The notes: generated by a model from the sequence alone, not told the origin. A stretch of DNA of 64,000 nucleotides from Holosporaceae bacterium (GCA_022646525.1 CP060261.1:806001-870000); one strand, 5' to 3'. Numbered from the stretch's first letter, positions 1-10,199 are shown. Numbers and translations are program-made.

Positions 1-1164
1 CATTTTGGCCATAGAGCGATATGATTTGCTTGCCAGGGGGAATAAAAGCCCGCGAATAAGAAGCGTAAGCACCACAATAGCGAGTGCAAAGTTTCCAAAA
101 TACTGGTTGAGTGTTTTCAGCACAAAGAAGAGTGGGCGCGTAATGAAATAGAACCAGCCAAAATCGATGGCTAAGTCAAAGTGTGGAACACCTAATTTTT
201 GTTCATAGGCATCTAAAATATCGATTGATTTTGCGCCCGCAAAGAAGTGGAAGGTGTGCTCTGTGCTCATACCGGGTTGCAAGGTCGTTGCGCCACCAAT
301 AAAGTCAGTTTGGTACAGTGGTGCATTTTCTGATCCAACAGAACGATAATTGGCAGTAATTTGCATGTTCTGGTCTGGCAGAAGGGCGCCTAGCCAATAT
401 TTGTCAGAAAAGCCTAACCAGCCCCCTTTGCTTTGATAGTTGAAAGTTTTTTCACTGCGAACGTCTTTATATTTTTCTTCTTTCAGCTTGCCATCAAGAT
501 AGCCAACGGCACCTTCATGAAGGGCATACGATGTGGATCCTGTTTCATCGCTTGTCCGCCTTGTCAGAAGTGCGTAAGGGCTAACCTGGAAAGGTGTTGT
601 AGAGGCATTTTTGATTTTATCAGTGACAGAGAAGAGGTATGTATCATCTAGGCTGATTGTGCGCACAAAAAGAACACCCTGAGGGTTTCTCCACTCAAGT
701 TGTATTTTTTTACCTGACGCAAGATGTGTGCTTTGTGATTTCCAAGGGGTGTTTGACCCTGGCATCGCAATTGATTTATCAGGGGATACCCATCCTGATT
801 CCATATAATAAGAGGATGCTGTGTCTTTTGGGCGCAGTAAGGCAACGGGACCGCTGCTTTGCTTTAGGCTTTCCTTGTAATGCGTCAGGAACAAATCATC
901 AATACGTGCGCCTTTTAGGAAAGGGAGCCAGTTACCGCATTAGATTCAAATGTGATGCGCTTTGATTTTGTTTTATGGTTTCGTATGATTCAGATATGGG
1001 GTCGAGCGATACGGAAGGCATAGTTTGTTCGGCTGCAGGTGCTTCTTTTTGTGCAGTATTTTCAGCCCGTTCCATATGTGGACGCTCGTAGAAATAATAA
1101 TAACCTCAAAAATACAAATAGATGCCAACATGGCAAAAACGAGGTTTCTTTTGTCTGAATCCAT
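1..1164 (-). CDS. yidC: Membrane protein insertase YidC, cut by window edge, frame broken
   Basis: YidC inserts and folds inner-membrane proteins, alone or with SecYEG. The start at 1164 reads MDSDKRNLVFAMLASICIF, the usual YidC opening of a short charged stretch and TM1. From about 900 down to base 1 one open frame gives the periplasmic beta-domain (for example LKGARIDDLFLTHYKE, GWLGFSDKYWLGALLPD) and the first core TM, ending at LASKSYRSMAKM. Between about 1107 and 910 the frame shifts about four times (after ICIFEV, near 955 and near 915). The catalytic C-terminal TM core lies outside the window. It follows yidD by 25 bases, the normal order. Identification is secure; the shifts look like sequence errors. 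Confidence 0.93.
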
Positions 1165-1189
1165 TTTAACTTCCTTTATTTTTCTGTTT

Positions 1190-1393
1190 TTACTGGGTCA
1201 TAGAGGGTGTGTCTGCTTTAATCCATGGGTGGCAGCGTAAAATACGCCGAACACCAATCGCAATTCCCTTTATAACGCCGTTGTACAAGATTGAATCTCT
1301 CATATACCGGGAGCAAGTAGGTTGATAGCGACACCCTTCGATAACAAAAATATATTTTAAGAACAAAGCATAAAATCGAATAAGCTTGATCAA
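1190..1393 (-). CDS. yidD: YidD membrane protein insertion efficiency factor
   Basis: This small membrane-associated protein (67 aa, family about 70-85) assists YidC-dependent insertion. The diagnostic core is visible: GCRYQPTCSRYMRDSI, then GVRRILRCHPW. The three cysteines and the RCHPW motif are conserved. The only start in this frame is TTG at 1393, with an in-frame stop four codons upstream, so the N-terminus is slightly short and could have been trimmed by an indel in the T-rich spacer after rnpA. It lies between rnpA and yidC as in most bacteria. Confidence 0.9.
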   Translation of the reverse strand: MIKLIRFYALFLKYIFVIEGCRYQPTCSRYMRDSILYNGVIKGIAIGVRRILRCHPWIKADTPSMTQ

Positions 1394-1420
1394 AAAATTT
1401 TAATATAAAAATGAAGTATC

Positions 1421-1794
1421 TTACTTTTCATTTTTTTTCTGATTTTCGAAAAGTTTTTTGAAAAAGTGAAATGCATCTTCAAAATTTTTCTCTAAATCCT
1501 TGTATTTGTGATCGATGCAGCCTGCGCGCGCAACAATGACATAGTCAAGGGAAATGGCAGATCTGTCTTTTAAATGTTTGTGAACAATTGATTTAAAGCG
1601 GCGCTTTATCAGGTTCCTGTCGACGGCTTTGCTGTTTTTTTTTATCACAATGAAGCCGAACCTCCCAACTTCTGCTGCTGTGCTTTCCTCTGTTTCAATG
1701 GCTTGCATAATAAAAGAGTTTGTAACAAACTTTTTTTTCCAAACCGGGCAACATTCGTAAATTGAAGTCGCTTGTTTAAACAAGGAATTTTCAC
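1421..1794 (-). CDS. rnpA: Ribonuclease P protein component, one frameshift
   Basis: RnpA is the protein subunit of RNase P, which matures tRNA 5' ends. The preferred start is GTG at 1794, 12 bases after the rpmH stop, giving NKRLQFTNVARFGKK. That frame breaks at an A8 tract (T8 on the plus strand, 1731-1738); adding one A joins it to KFVTNSFIMQAIE, GRFGFIVIKKNSKAVDRNLIKRR, containing the family signature for RNA binding. A longer open frame running to 1912 exists only because it reads through rpmH in the wrong phase. C-terminus FENQKKNEK is normal. Transcribed with rpmH. Confidence 0.9.
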
Positions 1795-1805
1795 GTCTGC
1801 TGCAA

Positions 1806-1943
1806 CTATGCAGAAAGTTTAGCGCGACCTTTAGAGCGGCGACTGCTGAGAACTTTGCGCCCACCAGTTGTTGACATGCGCGATCTGAAGCCATGACGAC
1901 GCTTTCTAACAAGCTTACTGGGTCTATAGGTTGTAATTTTCAT
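1806..1943 (-). CDS. rpmH: 50S ribosomal protein L34
   Basis: This 45-residue basic protein is an intact L34, a component of the large ribosomal subunit. It begins [19 protein letters not shown] and continues [20 protein letters not shown], ending AKLSA, which matches the family from end to end (usual length 44-46). It is the first gene of the rpmH-rnpA-yidD-yidC block and is preceded by a good sigma-70 promoter at 1982-2010. A GGAGATAG ribosome-binding sequence lies just upstream of the ATG. Confidence 0.96.
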   Translation of the reverse strand: MKITTYRPSKLVRKRRHGFRSRMSTTGGRKVLSSRRSKGRAKLSA

Positions 1944-1981
1944 CTTTATCTATCTCCGTACCTGGAACTTGAATATTAGAG

Positions 1982-2010
1982 TTTATATATATTTGTGGGG
2001 GTAAAGTCAA
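1982..2010 (-). promoter_or_regulatory. Sigma-70 promoter of rpmH-rnpA
   Basis: On the minus strand TTGACT (2010-2005) and TATAAA (1987-1982) are separated by exactly 17 bases, close to the housekeeping consensus. It sits about 40 bases upstream of the rpmH start and overlaps the cvpA stop codon. Transcription start has not been shown; this is a sequence match. Confidence 0.75.
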
Positions 2011-2626
2011 CTTTTAGCGAACAGATGCCTCAATTTTCGACAATTGATTTCTATCTGAGGCACGGTATCCGGAAGTTGTTTTTGTTTTATTTTGATTTGT
2101 GAAAGCGATCTTATATCAAATTCACTTTTTTTTTGGCTTTGCGTGCGCAATATGGTTGGGCAGAAGGGCTGATAAGTGATAGGCGCCAACACTTGCAGCT
2201 GACCAAATTTTAGACCTATGGAAACACTCTTTTTATAAAAAATCCAAGTTGGTTAATATCAAGCAAGTAAAGGCTTGAAAGAACAACAAAGCCAGTAAGA
2301 AGGCCAAAAATTACGCCAAGTCCTCGGTCAAGAGAGCCGAGCGGACTCCCTTTGATGGATTTCGAAAGGGCGCTTGTTCCGACTTTAAAAACAATAAGAA
2401 GCGCAATAAAAACAACACAAAAAGTTACGATGGTTGCAAATGTATCGTTTGAAATGTGTGTTTTGTCCAGGGTTTAACCAAGGATAAACGTGCATTGAGA
2501 GAATGCCGGCCCCAATCCAACTCAGTGTCGAGAAAAATTTCTCTGTAAAACCTGTTAAAATCCAAATACACAAAACAGTAATAGAATGAGAAGGAGGGCG
2601 ATATCAACCCAATTCATGAACTCCAT
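2007..2626 (-). CDS. cvpA: CvpA family membrane protein, several frameshifts
   Basis: CvpA-family proteins are four-helix inner-membrane proteins; the family was named for colicin V export, and its exact role here is unknown. The start (ATG 2626, or 2617 for MNWVDIALLLILL) leads into the characteristic opening helix. After CVFGF near 2560 the frame moves to TGFTEKFFSTLSWIGAGIL, then near 2480 to KPWTKHTFQTIHLQPS, then near 2425 to VVFIALLIVFKVGTSALSK, SPLGSLDRGLGVIFGLLTG, a strongly conserved CvpA segment. It ends LRHLFAKS at 2007. It follows radA by 14 bases, as in many alphaproteobacteria. Identification rests on stitching frames by eye. Confidence 0.8.
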
Positions 2627-2640
2627 AAGCGCGTTCCTTT

Positions 2641-4016
2641 TTAGTTTTTTTTCTCAATTCCTAGAAACTCTAGACAGGAACCAAGTAAATTAACTTCTTG
2701 TATCATAAAACCAGAAGGTGTCGCCAATTTTTCTTTCTTTTTTTGCTGGGGGATAATTGCCCCCTAAAGCCCATTTTTTTTGCCTCTTTAAGCCTTGCAT
2801 TTACTTGGGAAACGTTTCTTATTTCGCCAGATAAACCAATTTCACCAAATGCAACGACATCGCTTGGAACGGGGACGTGTGCCAAAGAGGAAAGTAATGA
2901 AAGTGCAACAGCCATATCGGCAGCAGGCTCTATAATTTTAAGGCCTCCTGCGATGTTCAGATATACATCTTTCCCTGCAAATGAAACACCGCAACGTGCC
3001 TCTAGTACGGCAATAATCATAGAGAGTCGACTTGACTCCCAGCCTATAACGGTTCTTCTGGGTGAGGGGAGTGATGAATCAGCAACAAGGCTTTGCACCT
3101 CAATCAAAATAGGTCGCGTCCCTTCCACACCCGCAAAGACGCACGATCCATTCACAGCTGTATCATGACGATTTATGAAAGAGGCAGAGGGATTTTTAAC
3201 TTCTTGCAGACCAAGTTGTGTCATTTCAAAAACACCAATCTCATCTGTTGGGCCAAAGCGGTTTTTGACCGATCTTAAAATTCGAAACTGATGATTGCGA
3301 TCGCCTTCAAAATACAGAACGGTATCAACCATATGCTCTAAAACCCGAGGGCCGGCAATATTACCTTCTTTTGTGACATGGCCCACAAGAACAAGGGCAA
3401 TATTCTTCTTTTTTGCAACTTGAATCAGCTCTTGTGCGCATGTGCGCACCTGGGAAACCGTACCTGGGGCAGATTCTAGGCTATCTAGGTACATTGTTTG
3501 GATTGAATCGATAATGGCAACTGTTGGGGCGTCATCGCTTTCTAGCGTGGCAATAATGCGGCGCAAGTTTGTTTCTGATGCAAGGTTGACGTGCGCATGG
3601 CTAACTTCCAAGCGTTGTGCGCGCAGCCGGATTTGATCGAGACCTTCTTCCCCAGAAATATAGGCACAGGTATGTTTTTCTGAGAATTTGGCAGCAATTT
3701 GCAAAAGAAGTGTTGATTTTCCAATACCAGGGTCGCCACCAACCAACAAAACGGCCCCCGGCACAATGCCGCCCCCACACACACGATCAAATTCCTGTAT
3801 TTGGGTTACATGCCGCTGAGACGGTGTTTTTTCATATTCAAGAGAAGAAAAAGATACCTGCGGCGTTTTTTTATCTCTTTTTAGGCCCTTAGGTATATGG
3901 CTAACCACTTCTTCGTGAAGAGAGTTCCAGGATTTGCAGTCTGGACACTGGCCAATCCATTTGGTGTGCTCAGTACCGCAGCTATTACAAATATAAATAT
4001 TACTTGGTTTGCTCAC
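2641..4016 (-). CDS. radA: DNA repair protein RadA, C-terminal frameshift
   Basis: RadA is a RecA-like ATPase that promotes branch migration during recombinational repair. Visible are an N-terminal zinc finger (C10-x2-C13-x10-C24-x2-C27), Walker A GGDPGIGKST near residue 90, the RadA-specific KNRFGP motif near 250, and a Lon-like C-terminal domain (GEIGLSGEIRNVSQVNARLKEA). After KKMGFRG the frame breaks at a G5 run (plus-strand C5, 2760-2764). With one more G it continues AIIPQQKKKEKLATPSGFM to a stop at 2641, about 457 aa, the normal length. It overlaps the end of mlaF by 17 bases. Confidence 0.95.
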
Positions 4017-4854
4017 GTCGCTTTGTTGCCACTTCTAATGCTTTTTTAGATGCTTTTGACGCTTTGATAGATGAATTATCTGTTTTGTGCACGTGCCCGT
4101 TAATAAATTCTTTAACAATGCTGTTTTTTGTTTTTTTTAGATCTGAAGATTTTCCTGTCCAAACAAGCTTACCTTCTTTAAGCATGGCAATTTTATCTGC
4201 AACAAAACGTGCTGTGGCAATATCGTGGGTGATGGTAATACCACAGGCATTCAAATCTCTAAGTGACTGTACGATTAATTTATCAATGACACCGCACATA
4301 ATAGGGTCGAGGCCCGTTGTTGGCTCGTCAAAGAAAATAATTTCGGGGTTTGATGCAATTGCGCGGGCAAGACCAACCCTTTTTTGCATGCCTCCAGACA
4401 GTTCTGCAGGAGATAATTCCATCACACGATCACCCAGCCCAACAGCTTTTAGTTTTTGTCGGACGATGCGCTGCACTTTTTCAGCAGGCAATTTTTGGTT
4501 GTATAAAAGCTCAAATCCAATATTGCGCCATACTGTTAAGCTATCAAATAAAGCTGCGCCTTGAAAAAGCATGCCAAATTTATGGCGGACTTCATCTCTT
4601 TGGCGCGTGTTCATCTTAAGAACGTCTTTTCCATCAATTAATATTTGGCCTTTGTCTGGTGTTAGAAGGCCAATAACACACTTCAAAAGGACAGATTTGC
4701 CACTGCCTGATCCTCCTAGAACAACAAGAGATTCACCTTCTTCGATTTCAAAATTTATGCCTCTTAAAACGTGATTTTTCCCAAAGCTTTTATGCAGATC
4801 AATCACTTGGATCTTGGATTTCTTTGTTGATGTGTCTTTTTTATTTTTAATCAT
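4000..4854 (-). CDS. mlaF: MlaF-type ABC transporter ATP-binding protein
   Basis: This is the ATPase of the Mla lipid-transport system, which moves phospholipids between inner and outer membranes to keep the outer leaflet asymmetric. Walker A is GGSGSGKS at residues 47-54, followed by a Q-loop (GMLFQGAALFDSLTVW, typical of MlaF), the signature LSGGMQKRVGLARA and Walker B IIFFDEPTTGLDP. At 284 aa it has an extra lysine-rich C-terminal tail (KASKASKKALEVATKRRE), unusual next to the roughly 250-270 aa norm. It overlaps mlaE by four bases, so the two are translationally coupled. The periplasmic MlaD partner is not adjacent. Confidence 0.93.
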   Translation of the reverse strand: MIKNKKDTSTKKSKIQVIDLHKSFGKNHVLRGINFEIEEGESLVVLGGSGSGKSVLLKCVIGLLTPDKGQILIDGKDVLKMNTRQRDEVRHKFGMLFQGAALFDSLTVWRNIGFELLYNQKLPAEKVQRIVRQKLKAVGLGDRVMELSPAELSGGMQKRVGLARAIASNPEIIFFDEPTTGLDPIMCGVIDKLIVQSLRDLNACGITITHDIATARFVADKIAMLKEGKLVWTGKSSDLKKTKNSIVKEFINGHVHKTDNSSIKASKASKKALEVATKRREQTK

Positions 4855-5633
4855 TTCGAAAACAATACAGAGGTCAACAAGTAGTTTAATACAAGAATGG
4901 CAATAGAAGAGGAAACAACGGCATTTGTTGTGGCACGTCCAACGCCTTGCGCGCCACCGCGAGATCGATAGCCTTGATGGCAGCCCATTAAGGCAATCAT
5001 AAAGCCAAATATAGCTGCTTTTTGAAGCCCTGATATAACATCGTCAGCCTCTAAATATTGAAAGGTTTGCTCAATGTAGATAGCAGAGTTAAAGCCTAGT
5101 TTGTGGATGCTGACAATATAGCCACCCAACACACCAATAGCATCGGCGCACAAAACAAGAAGCGGCAGGCAAATAACAGCCGCAACAATTCTTGGCGCTA
5201 CTAGATACTTGTAAGGGTCTGTTGCGAGTGTGCTGAGGGCGTCAATTTGTTCAGTAACGCGCATCGTGCCAAGTTCGGCAGCCATAGAGGCACCCACACG
5301 TCCTGCTACCATAAGGCCAGCAAGAACAGGTCCAAGTTCCCGTGTGATTGACAGAACGACAACGGTTGCAATGGCGCTTTCAGCGGAAAAGCGCGAAAAA
5401 CCTGTATAGCTTTGAAGGGCAAGAACCATACCTGTGAAAATTGCTGTTAATCCAACAACAGGCAGAGAGAGGTATCCAATGCGATACATCTGAACAAAAA
5501 GCTGCCTTAGATAGAATGGGGGGCGGAAGCAACAAGAAACAGATCTAAAAGTGAAGAGAGATAGGTCGCCTACATATCGAAAGAATTCAATTGTTGAGGC
5601 GCCGACTGTATTTAAAAAAGATAAAATCATCAT
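4851..5633 (-). CDS. mlaE: MlaE-type ABC transporter permease
   Basis: This is the inner-membrane permease partner of MlaF. It is 260 aa with about five hydrophobic segments. Family hallmarks are the ITRELGPVLAGLMVAGRVGASMAAELGTM stretch (residues roughly 95-125) and the C-terminal GGAQGVGRATTNAVV motif followed by a last helix. The N-terminus carries an amphipathic region as in MlaE. The start overlaps the end of alr by four bases and its end overlaps mlaF by four, indicating one coupled operon alr-mlaE-mlaF-radA-cvpA. Confidence 0.94.
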   Translation of the reverse strand: MMILSFLNTVGASTIEFFRYVGDLSLFTFRSVSCCFRPPFYLRQLFVQMYRIGYLSLPVVGLTAIFTGMVLALQSYTGFSRFSAESAIATVVVLSITRELGPVLAGLMVAGRVGASMAAELGTMRVTEQIDALSTLATDPYKYLVAPRIVAAVICLPLLVLCADAIGVLGGYIVSIHKLGFNSAIYIEQTFQYLEADDVISGLQKAAIFGFMIALMGCHQGYRSRGGAQGVGRATTNAVVSSSIAILVLNYLLTSVLFSK

Positions 5634-6697
5634 TTTTCGTAAATTCTATTATACCTTTGTCCAAAGCGCGTAAGAATCTCACGGGGGCTACACCCGGCTT
5701 CTTTTGACGCTTTACAGAATGACACGGGATCAGGAATCAGGTCAACCCATTTGCCAACTTTTGCGAGCTTGGCAGGGACATCAGATAAGTCGACAACGCA
5801 AAGATCCATGGAAACCCTTCCAATAATGGGCACAGGATGATTGTTCAGCATAAATACACCTTTGTTTGTGTACGATAAGGGGATGCCGTCTGCATACCCT
5901 GCGCTGATCGTGCCAATTTTCATTTTCTTAGTGCTTATAAATGTGGCGTCATACCCAATACTGACACCTTTTTCCACATTTTTTACTTCAAGTATTTGTG
6001 CCCGCGCCTTTATAGCAGGGGTTAGATGAAGACCGGGATGCGGGTGTGGATTTGATAAAAATCCGTATAGATACACGCCAATGCGCACTTCATCAAAATG
6101 AAATTCTGGCCCGAGCGTGATGCCGCTAGAAGCTGCAAGGGATTTGTCGCTATTTGGAAAATGTTGGGCAATTTCTTTAAAACGATCAAGCTGTAGTTTG
6201 TTGAGCGGATATTCGGGCATATCAGGGCAAGCAAGGTGGGACATTACAGTTTTAACTTGTGATGGGTCTATTTGATCAAGGCACTTTTCTAAGTCGCTTT
6301 GTGGAATAGATAGACGATTGATGCCTGTGTCAAAGTTAAGATCAAAACTTTCATGATTTTTTTTGCCATAAGGCGAGCTGATTTAGACTTGTAAGCACGG
6401 GCGTAATGTTTTGTTCATCAAGAAAATCAATGTGATTTTTTGTAAAGCCGTTGAATAAATATATTTCAGCTTGGTGGGGCAGTTCTTTTCGTAGGGAGAA
6501 TGCCTCGTTCAGCGTGGCCACATAAAATCTTTGACAACCAGATTCGTAGAGCGCCTTAGATATTGGGTTTGTTCAAGGCCATAGCTATCAGCTTTCACAA
6601 CGGACGAAACGCGGGTTTTGGTAAGGTTCTGAATTTTTTTGTAGTTATCTACAATGGCCCGCAAATTGATGCGCATTTCTAAAAGGGGTTGTGGCAC
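5630..6697 (-). CDS. alr: Alanine racemase, two frameshifts
   Basis: Alr is a PLP enzyme that makes D-alanine for peptidoglycan. The N-terminal piece (GTG 6697, or ATG 6676) holds SSVVKADSYGL with the PLP-binding lysine. The frame shifts near 6570 and again at a T8 run on the plus strand (6357-6364). Stitched, it continues KALYESGCQRFYVATLNEA, NFDTGINRL, MSHLACPD, then an intact C-terminal half with GYDATF (catalytic tyrosine loop), GTISAGYADG and IIGRVSMDLCVVDLSDV. Combined length is about 355 aa, normal for Alr. It heads the alr-mlaE-mlaF-radA-cvpA run. Confidence 0.92.
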
Positions 6698-6810
6698 TGT
6701 AGCAGGGCGGATGTCATACGTTATACTATTCTTTTTCTGTGTAGTTTTAGTATCTGTTATATAACGCTACAAATCAAAAATATTTTTTATTATTTAATAA
6801 TATAAAAGGG

Positions 6811-6886
6811 TGGTGGGCACTGTAGGATTCGAACCTACGACCTACTGATTAAGAGTCAGCTGCTCTACCAACTGAGCTAAGTGCCC
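6811..6886 (-). tRNA. tRNA-Lys (anticodon CTT)
   Basis: Read on the minus strand it begins GGGCACTTAGCTCAGTTGGT and ends AGTGCCCACCA. The acceptor arm GGGCACT pairs with AGTGCCC. The anticodon stem GCTGA/TCAGT encloses loop CTCTTAA with anticodon CTT. The T-arm has GTTCGAATC. The 3' CCA is encoded. It stands alone between alr and the DsbA-like gene. Confidence 0.97.
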
Positions 6887-7111
6887 CGGGAATATGAAAG
6901 GATTTAACAAATAATCCTTGCTTTGTCGATTAATTTTTCAGGGTGATCGACGGCTTTTCATGTAACAAGCTTGAATGAAAAGGACTGAAAAAGATTTTTC
7001 CGTATTTTAGAAAGTATAAATTGCATCATTCTTCGTATGCATATACTAATAGTTTGTTTTTTGATACGGCACATAAGGTGTGCCACTTTTTTGTTTATAG
7101 AGGTTTAGTGT

Positions 7112-7861
7112 ATGTGGAATAAATCATTTGTTATCATTGTCTTTGCAAGTTTCTTTTTATCTTGTGTGGCCTTGTGGCGCGCATCTGTTGGCCCATCAGC
7201 CGAGCGCATGATGGACTCAATTTTGATGGAAATGAATAAAAAACCTGAAGTGGTTGCGAAAGTAACAATTGAGGGCATGCGCAAGCTTCAAAAAGACCAA
7301 GAAGAAAAAGAAAAAACAGAAAAAATCGCAAAAATTAAGTCTAGGAAAAGTGAGCTTTTAGACGACTATAAGTCTCCTTTCGCGGGCCCACGTGATGCCG
7401 ATGTGACTTTGCTGGTATTTTTTGACTATCACTGTGGTTTCTGTAGAAGTGCTTATGCCACAGTTGAGCGCCTTCTTAAGGAAGATAAAAATCTAAGAGT
7501 TATTTTTAAAGAATATCCTATTTTTGGAGACTTAAGCCTCTCTAAAGCGGCACTTGCTGCACATAAGCAAGAGCGCTATATGGACTTTTACACAATCTTC
7601 ATGAAGTCTGATGGCCAGTTTACCCAAGAAGGTATTGTTGATATTGCCCGAAAATTAAAAATGAACGTGAAAAAATTTGTACGTGATATGAATAGCAAGG
7701 AAGTGCTTAAGCAGGTGCAGGCAAATATGAATTTGGGGCGCAGTCTTGATATTTCAGCAACACCCACATTTGTATTCGGCCAAAATGTTATTCCTGGCGC
7801 CATTCCTTTAGATGAGCTTAAAAAAGAAATTCGTGCAGAACGCATGCAAAAAGCAGGATAA
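7112..7861 (+). CDS. DsbA-family thiol:disulfide oxidoreductase
   Basis: This periplasmic thioredoxin-fold protein of 249 aa is anchored by an N-terminal hydrophobic segment (residues 5-22). A charged helical region (about 35-85, rich in E and K, likely coiled coil) precedes the catalytic domain. The active site is C108-G-F-C111 in FFDYHCGFCRSAY, and the cis-proline loop ISATPTFVF lies near residue 219. The long N-terminal helical extension resembles the Com1/ScsC/BdbD-like group rather than classical DsbA, so disulfide isomerase activity is possible. No DsbB is adjacent. The next gene starts six bases downstream of its stop. Confidence 0.9.
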   Translation: MWNKSFVIIVFASFFLSCVALWRASVGPSAERMMDSILMEMNKKPEVVAKVTIEGMRKLQKDQEEKEKTEKIAKIKSRKSELLDDYKSPFAGPRDADVTLLVFFDYHCGFCRSAYATVERLLKEDKNLRVIFKEYPIFGDLSLSKAALAAHKQERYMDFYTIFMKSDGQFTQEGIVDIARKLKMNVKKFVRDMNSKEVLKQVQANMNLGRSLDISATPTFVFGQNVIPGAIPLDELKKEIRAERMQKAG

Positions 7862-7866
7862 GTTGT

Positions 7867-9180
7867 ATGAGAGATAAATTTAATTTATGGCAAGCAACGT
7901 CTTTGGTTGTCGGAAACATTGTTGGCTCTGGCATATTAATGTTGCCGGTTGCAATTGCCTCTTATGGAAGTTTTGGTCTTATTGGATGGTTTTTGACGTC
8001 GCTTGGCGCCGTGTTTTTAGGGCTTGTATTTGCACGCTTAAGTCACCATTTTTCTAAGTCTGGCGGCCCTTATACTTATGTGCGCAGTGTGTTTGGGGAT
8101 TTTGCCGGGTTTCAAATTGCTTGGACGTATTGGCTTGCCAATATTATCAGCAACTTGGCTGTTGTGATTGCCTTTGTAAGCTATTTGTCGATCTCCTATC
8201 CAGTGCTGAAAGAAAGCGCTTTATTGTCTTTTTTTGTGGGGCTTATATCTTTATGGGCGGCTGTTGGTATTAACTTATTGGGTGTGAAAATTTTTGCCCG
8301 AATTCAGTTTCTGGTGACATTCATCAAAGTTTTTCCTTTGGTGTTATTATCGTTGATTGGTTTTTTCTATGTTGATTGGGGCAACATTTACCCGTTTACG
8401 TTAAGCGCAGGCATAACCCCAAATCAGGCAATTTTAGCCACTATGTCTTTAAGCATATTTTCATTTATTGGTATTGAGTCTGCGACAATTCCGTCGGGCG
8501 ATATTGAGGATGCAAAAAAAACGGTAGCAAAGGCCACTGTGTTTGGGACGGTGATTTCGGCTGCAATTTATATTTGGATTACGGTTGCACTGATGGGAAT
8601 TATGGGGGCAACAACCCTTGCTAACTCAAACGCACCTTTTGCAGATACATTTGCACATATATTTGGCGAGAATTTTGGATATGGTGTTGCGCTGATGGGG
8701 GCTTTTTCTTGCTTTAGCACATTGAATGGGTGGGTTTTGCTGCAAGGACAAATTCCCCTTTCTGTGGCGAGAGACGGGCTTTTTCCTCAAATATTTGGTA
8801 AGCTTACAAAAGGGGGTGCACCTGTTTTTGCCCTGATTTTTTCATCAGTATTGATGAGTTTTCTTTTGTTTTTTAACTATTCTGCATCTCTTCTTGACCA
8901 GTTTGCGCTGATTGTGAATCTGACGTCGTTTTCGATTCTGCTTCCTTACCTTGTATCAAGCCTTGCAGATATGAAGCTTTTATGGCGTGAAAAAAATAAT
9001 ACAAGACTGTTATGGCAAGGTATGGCAACAAGCTTGGCCGCTTTTGCTTATACGGCTGTGGCTATTTTTGGCGTTGGTATTAAAAGCTTTTTGATGGGGT
9101 TTGCCTTTATTTTGATTGGCACGCCTATCTACGTGGTGATGAAAAAAAGTCTTGAAGACTTTTTAACTTCCGTCATATAA
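7867..9180 (+). CDS. APC-family amino-acid permease
   Basis: This is a 437-residue, roughly 12-helix transporter of the amino acid-polyamine-organocation superfamily. TM1 carries the substrate-binding motif GNIVGSGI (about residues 17-24). SKSGGPYTYVRSVFGDFAGF and FSFIGIESATIPSGDIEDAKKT (TM6 and following loop) are also typical. The overall pattern resembles the AdiC/YjeH-like branch. Substrate cannot be told from sequence; uptake of host amino acids is a reasonable inference in an intracellular bacterium. It starts six bases after the DsbA-like gene and is followed by tRNA-Val. Intact, with no frameshift. Confidence 0.9.
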   Translation: MRDKFNLWQATSLVVGNIVGSGILMLPVAIASYGSFGLIGWFLTSLGAVFLGLVFARLSHHFSKSGGPYTYVRSVFGDFAGFQIAWTYWLANIISNLAVVIAFVSYLSISYPVLKESALLSFFVGLISLWAAVGINLLGVKIFARIQFLVTFIKVFPLVLLSLIGFFYVDWGNIYPFTLSAGITPNQAILATMSLSIFSFIGIESATIPSGDIEDAKKTVAKATVFGTVISAAIYIWITVALMGIMGATTLANSNAPFADTFAHIFGENFGYGVALMGAFSCFSTLNGWVLLQGQIPLSVARDGLFPQIFGKLTKGGAPVFALIFSSVLMSFLLFFNYSASLLDQFALIVNLTSFSILLPYLVSSLADMKLLWREKNNTRLLWQGMATSLAAFAYTAVAIFGVGIKSFLMGFAFILIGTPIYVVMKKSLEDFLTSVI

Positions 9181-9190
9181 CAAATCCCAC

Positions 9191-9243
<53 letters not shown>

Positions 9244-9265
<22 letters not shown>

Positions 9266-10141
9266 CCTACTAAAACCATATCGGCATAAGTTCTTTTGTC
9301 AGTAAAATGAAGCAGGGCTCGTTTTTTACGAACCTCGTTTGGCTCTAGCTGTGTAATATCAAACCCTTTATTCTTGGTGTTTTTTTTCGATCTTATAGAT
9401 CATATACTTTCTTTCTTTAAGCACCTTTTCCCAGGCATCTGAGCCATTTTTTGAAAATTCTGCGTTGGGGAACAAAAGAATAGGGGCGCATCAGATCGTA
9501 AAAGCGTATCTTTCATTCCAGAAATTACTTTTCCTGCTTCAAGGTGACTTTCAATAATGATGAGCGACAATTTATTTAAGTTCAGTGTGTCGATAGGGCT
9601 TTGCTTAATGGTGTGGCAATTTGTGCCCTGCATGTCTTTTTCAAGGTCGGAAGTTTGTTTTTCGCAGTCTTCTTTTTTAAGCGCAGCATCAAAGCATACT
9701 TTGATTTCGTTTTGTTCGTTTGAGGCGTTGAGTTGGTGCGTCTTTATGCGATCTTCAAGCATGTGAAGTGCTATGTTTTTTTCAAAACATCAAAGTACTT
9801 AGGCTGGCCTTCTAGGGCAACAATAGGCAGTTTGGATTCCATTGATATTAAAAGTGTATGAATCCCCGATTGGGCGCCGATATGCAAAATCTTTCCTTCA
9901 TCAGGTAGAAGTTGATCAAGAAGATAGCGCAAAGAAGCGGAAAATTCTGTTGTGTTTGATTGGTCTAAAGAAAGAGCAGGAACCCGTAGGGGGTTTGGAT
10001 AAGGAACAATTCTTCTTTTATTTGGTATGAATTAAGTGCCTCAATTTGTTGATTTGCTTTTTTGTGCACGGTGTAAAGCCCTGCAAACGCACCAATGAGA
10101 AGGAGGGTAAGTAGGATATGTGATAGGCGATATAACGACAT
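9244..10141 (-). CDS. Membrane-anchored FkbM-like methyltransferase, frameshifted
   Basis: The start at 10141 follows a good AAAGGAG site and opens with a signal anchor (HILLTLLLIGAFAGLYTV). After a frame change near 9985 comes a SAM-binding fold: KILHIGAQSGIHTLLIS (motif I) and PIVALEGQPKYFDVLKKNI. After another shift near 9780 follow PIDTLNLNKLSLIIIESH, where FkbM proteins have the LIKIDVEG strand, and KVISGMKDTLL. Shifts near 9440 and 9380 lead to NKGFDITQLEPNEV and TDKRTYADMVLVGGG, ending at 9244. Stitched length is about 300 aa. FkbM enzymes O-methylate sugars or small molecules; the substrate is unknown. It may be a pseudogene or affected by sequence errors. Confidence 0.65.
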
Positions 10142-10199
10142 GTTGTAGACTCCTTTCAATAATGGTTTATAAAGAACGGCGCTTAAGTCAATAAAATTC

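Noticed and set aside
1794..1912. Longer rnpA reading upward to 1912
   Set aside because: This stretch is rpmH read in another phase; L34 is complete there.
2698..3168. Open frame of 156 codons on the plus strand inside radA
   Set aside because: Lies antisense to the conserved Lon-like domain of radA, has no ribosome-binding site and no recognisable motif.
4004..4564. Open frame of 186 codons on the plus strand inside mlaF
   Set aside because: Antisense to Walker B and signature motifs of mlaF; composition is that of a shadow frame.
4000..5633. Complete Mla operon
   Set aside because: Only MlaE and MlaF are present; no MlaD, MlaC or MlaB reading frame adjoins them.
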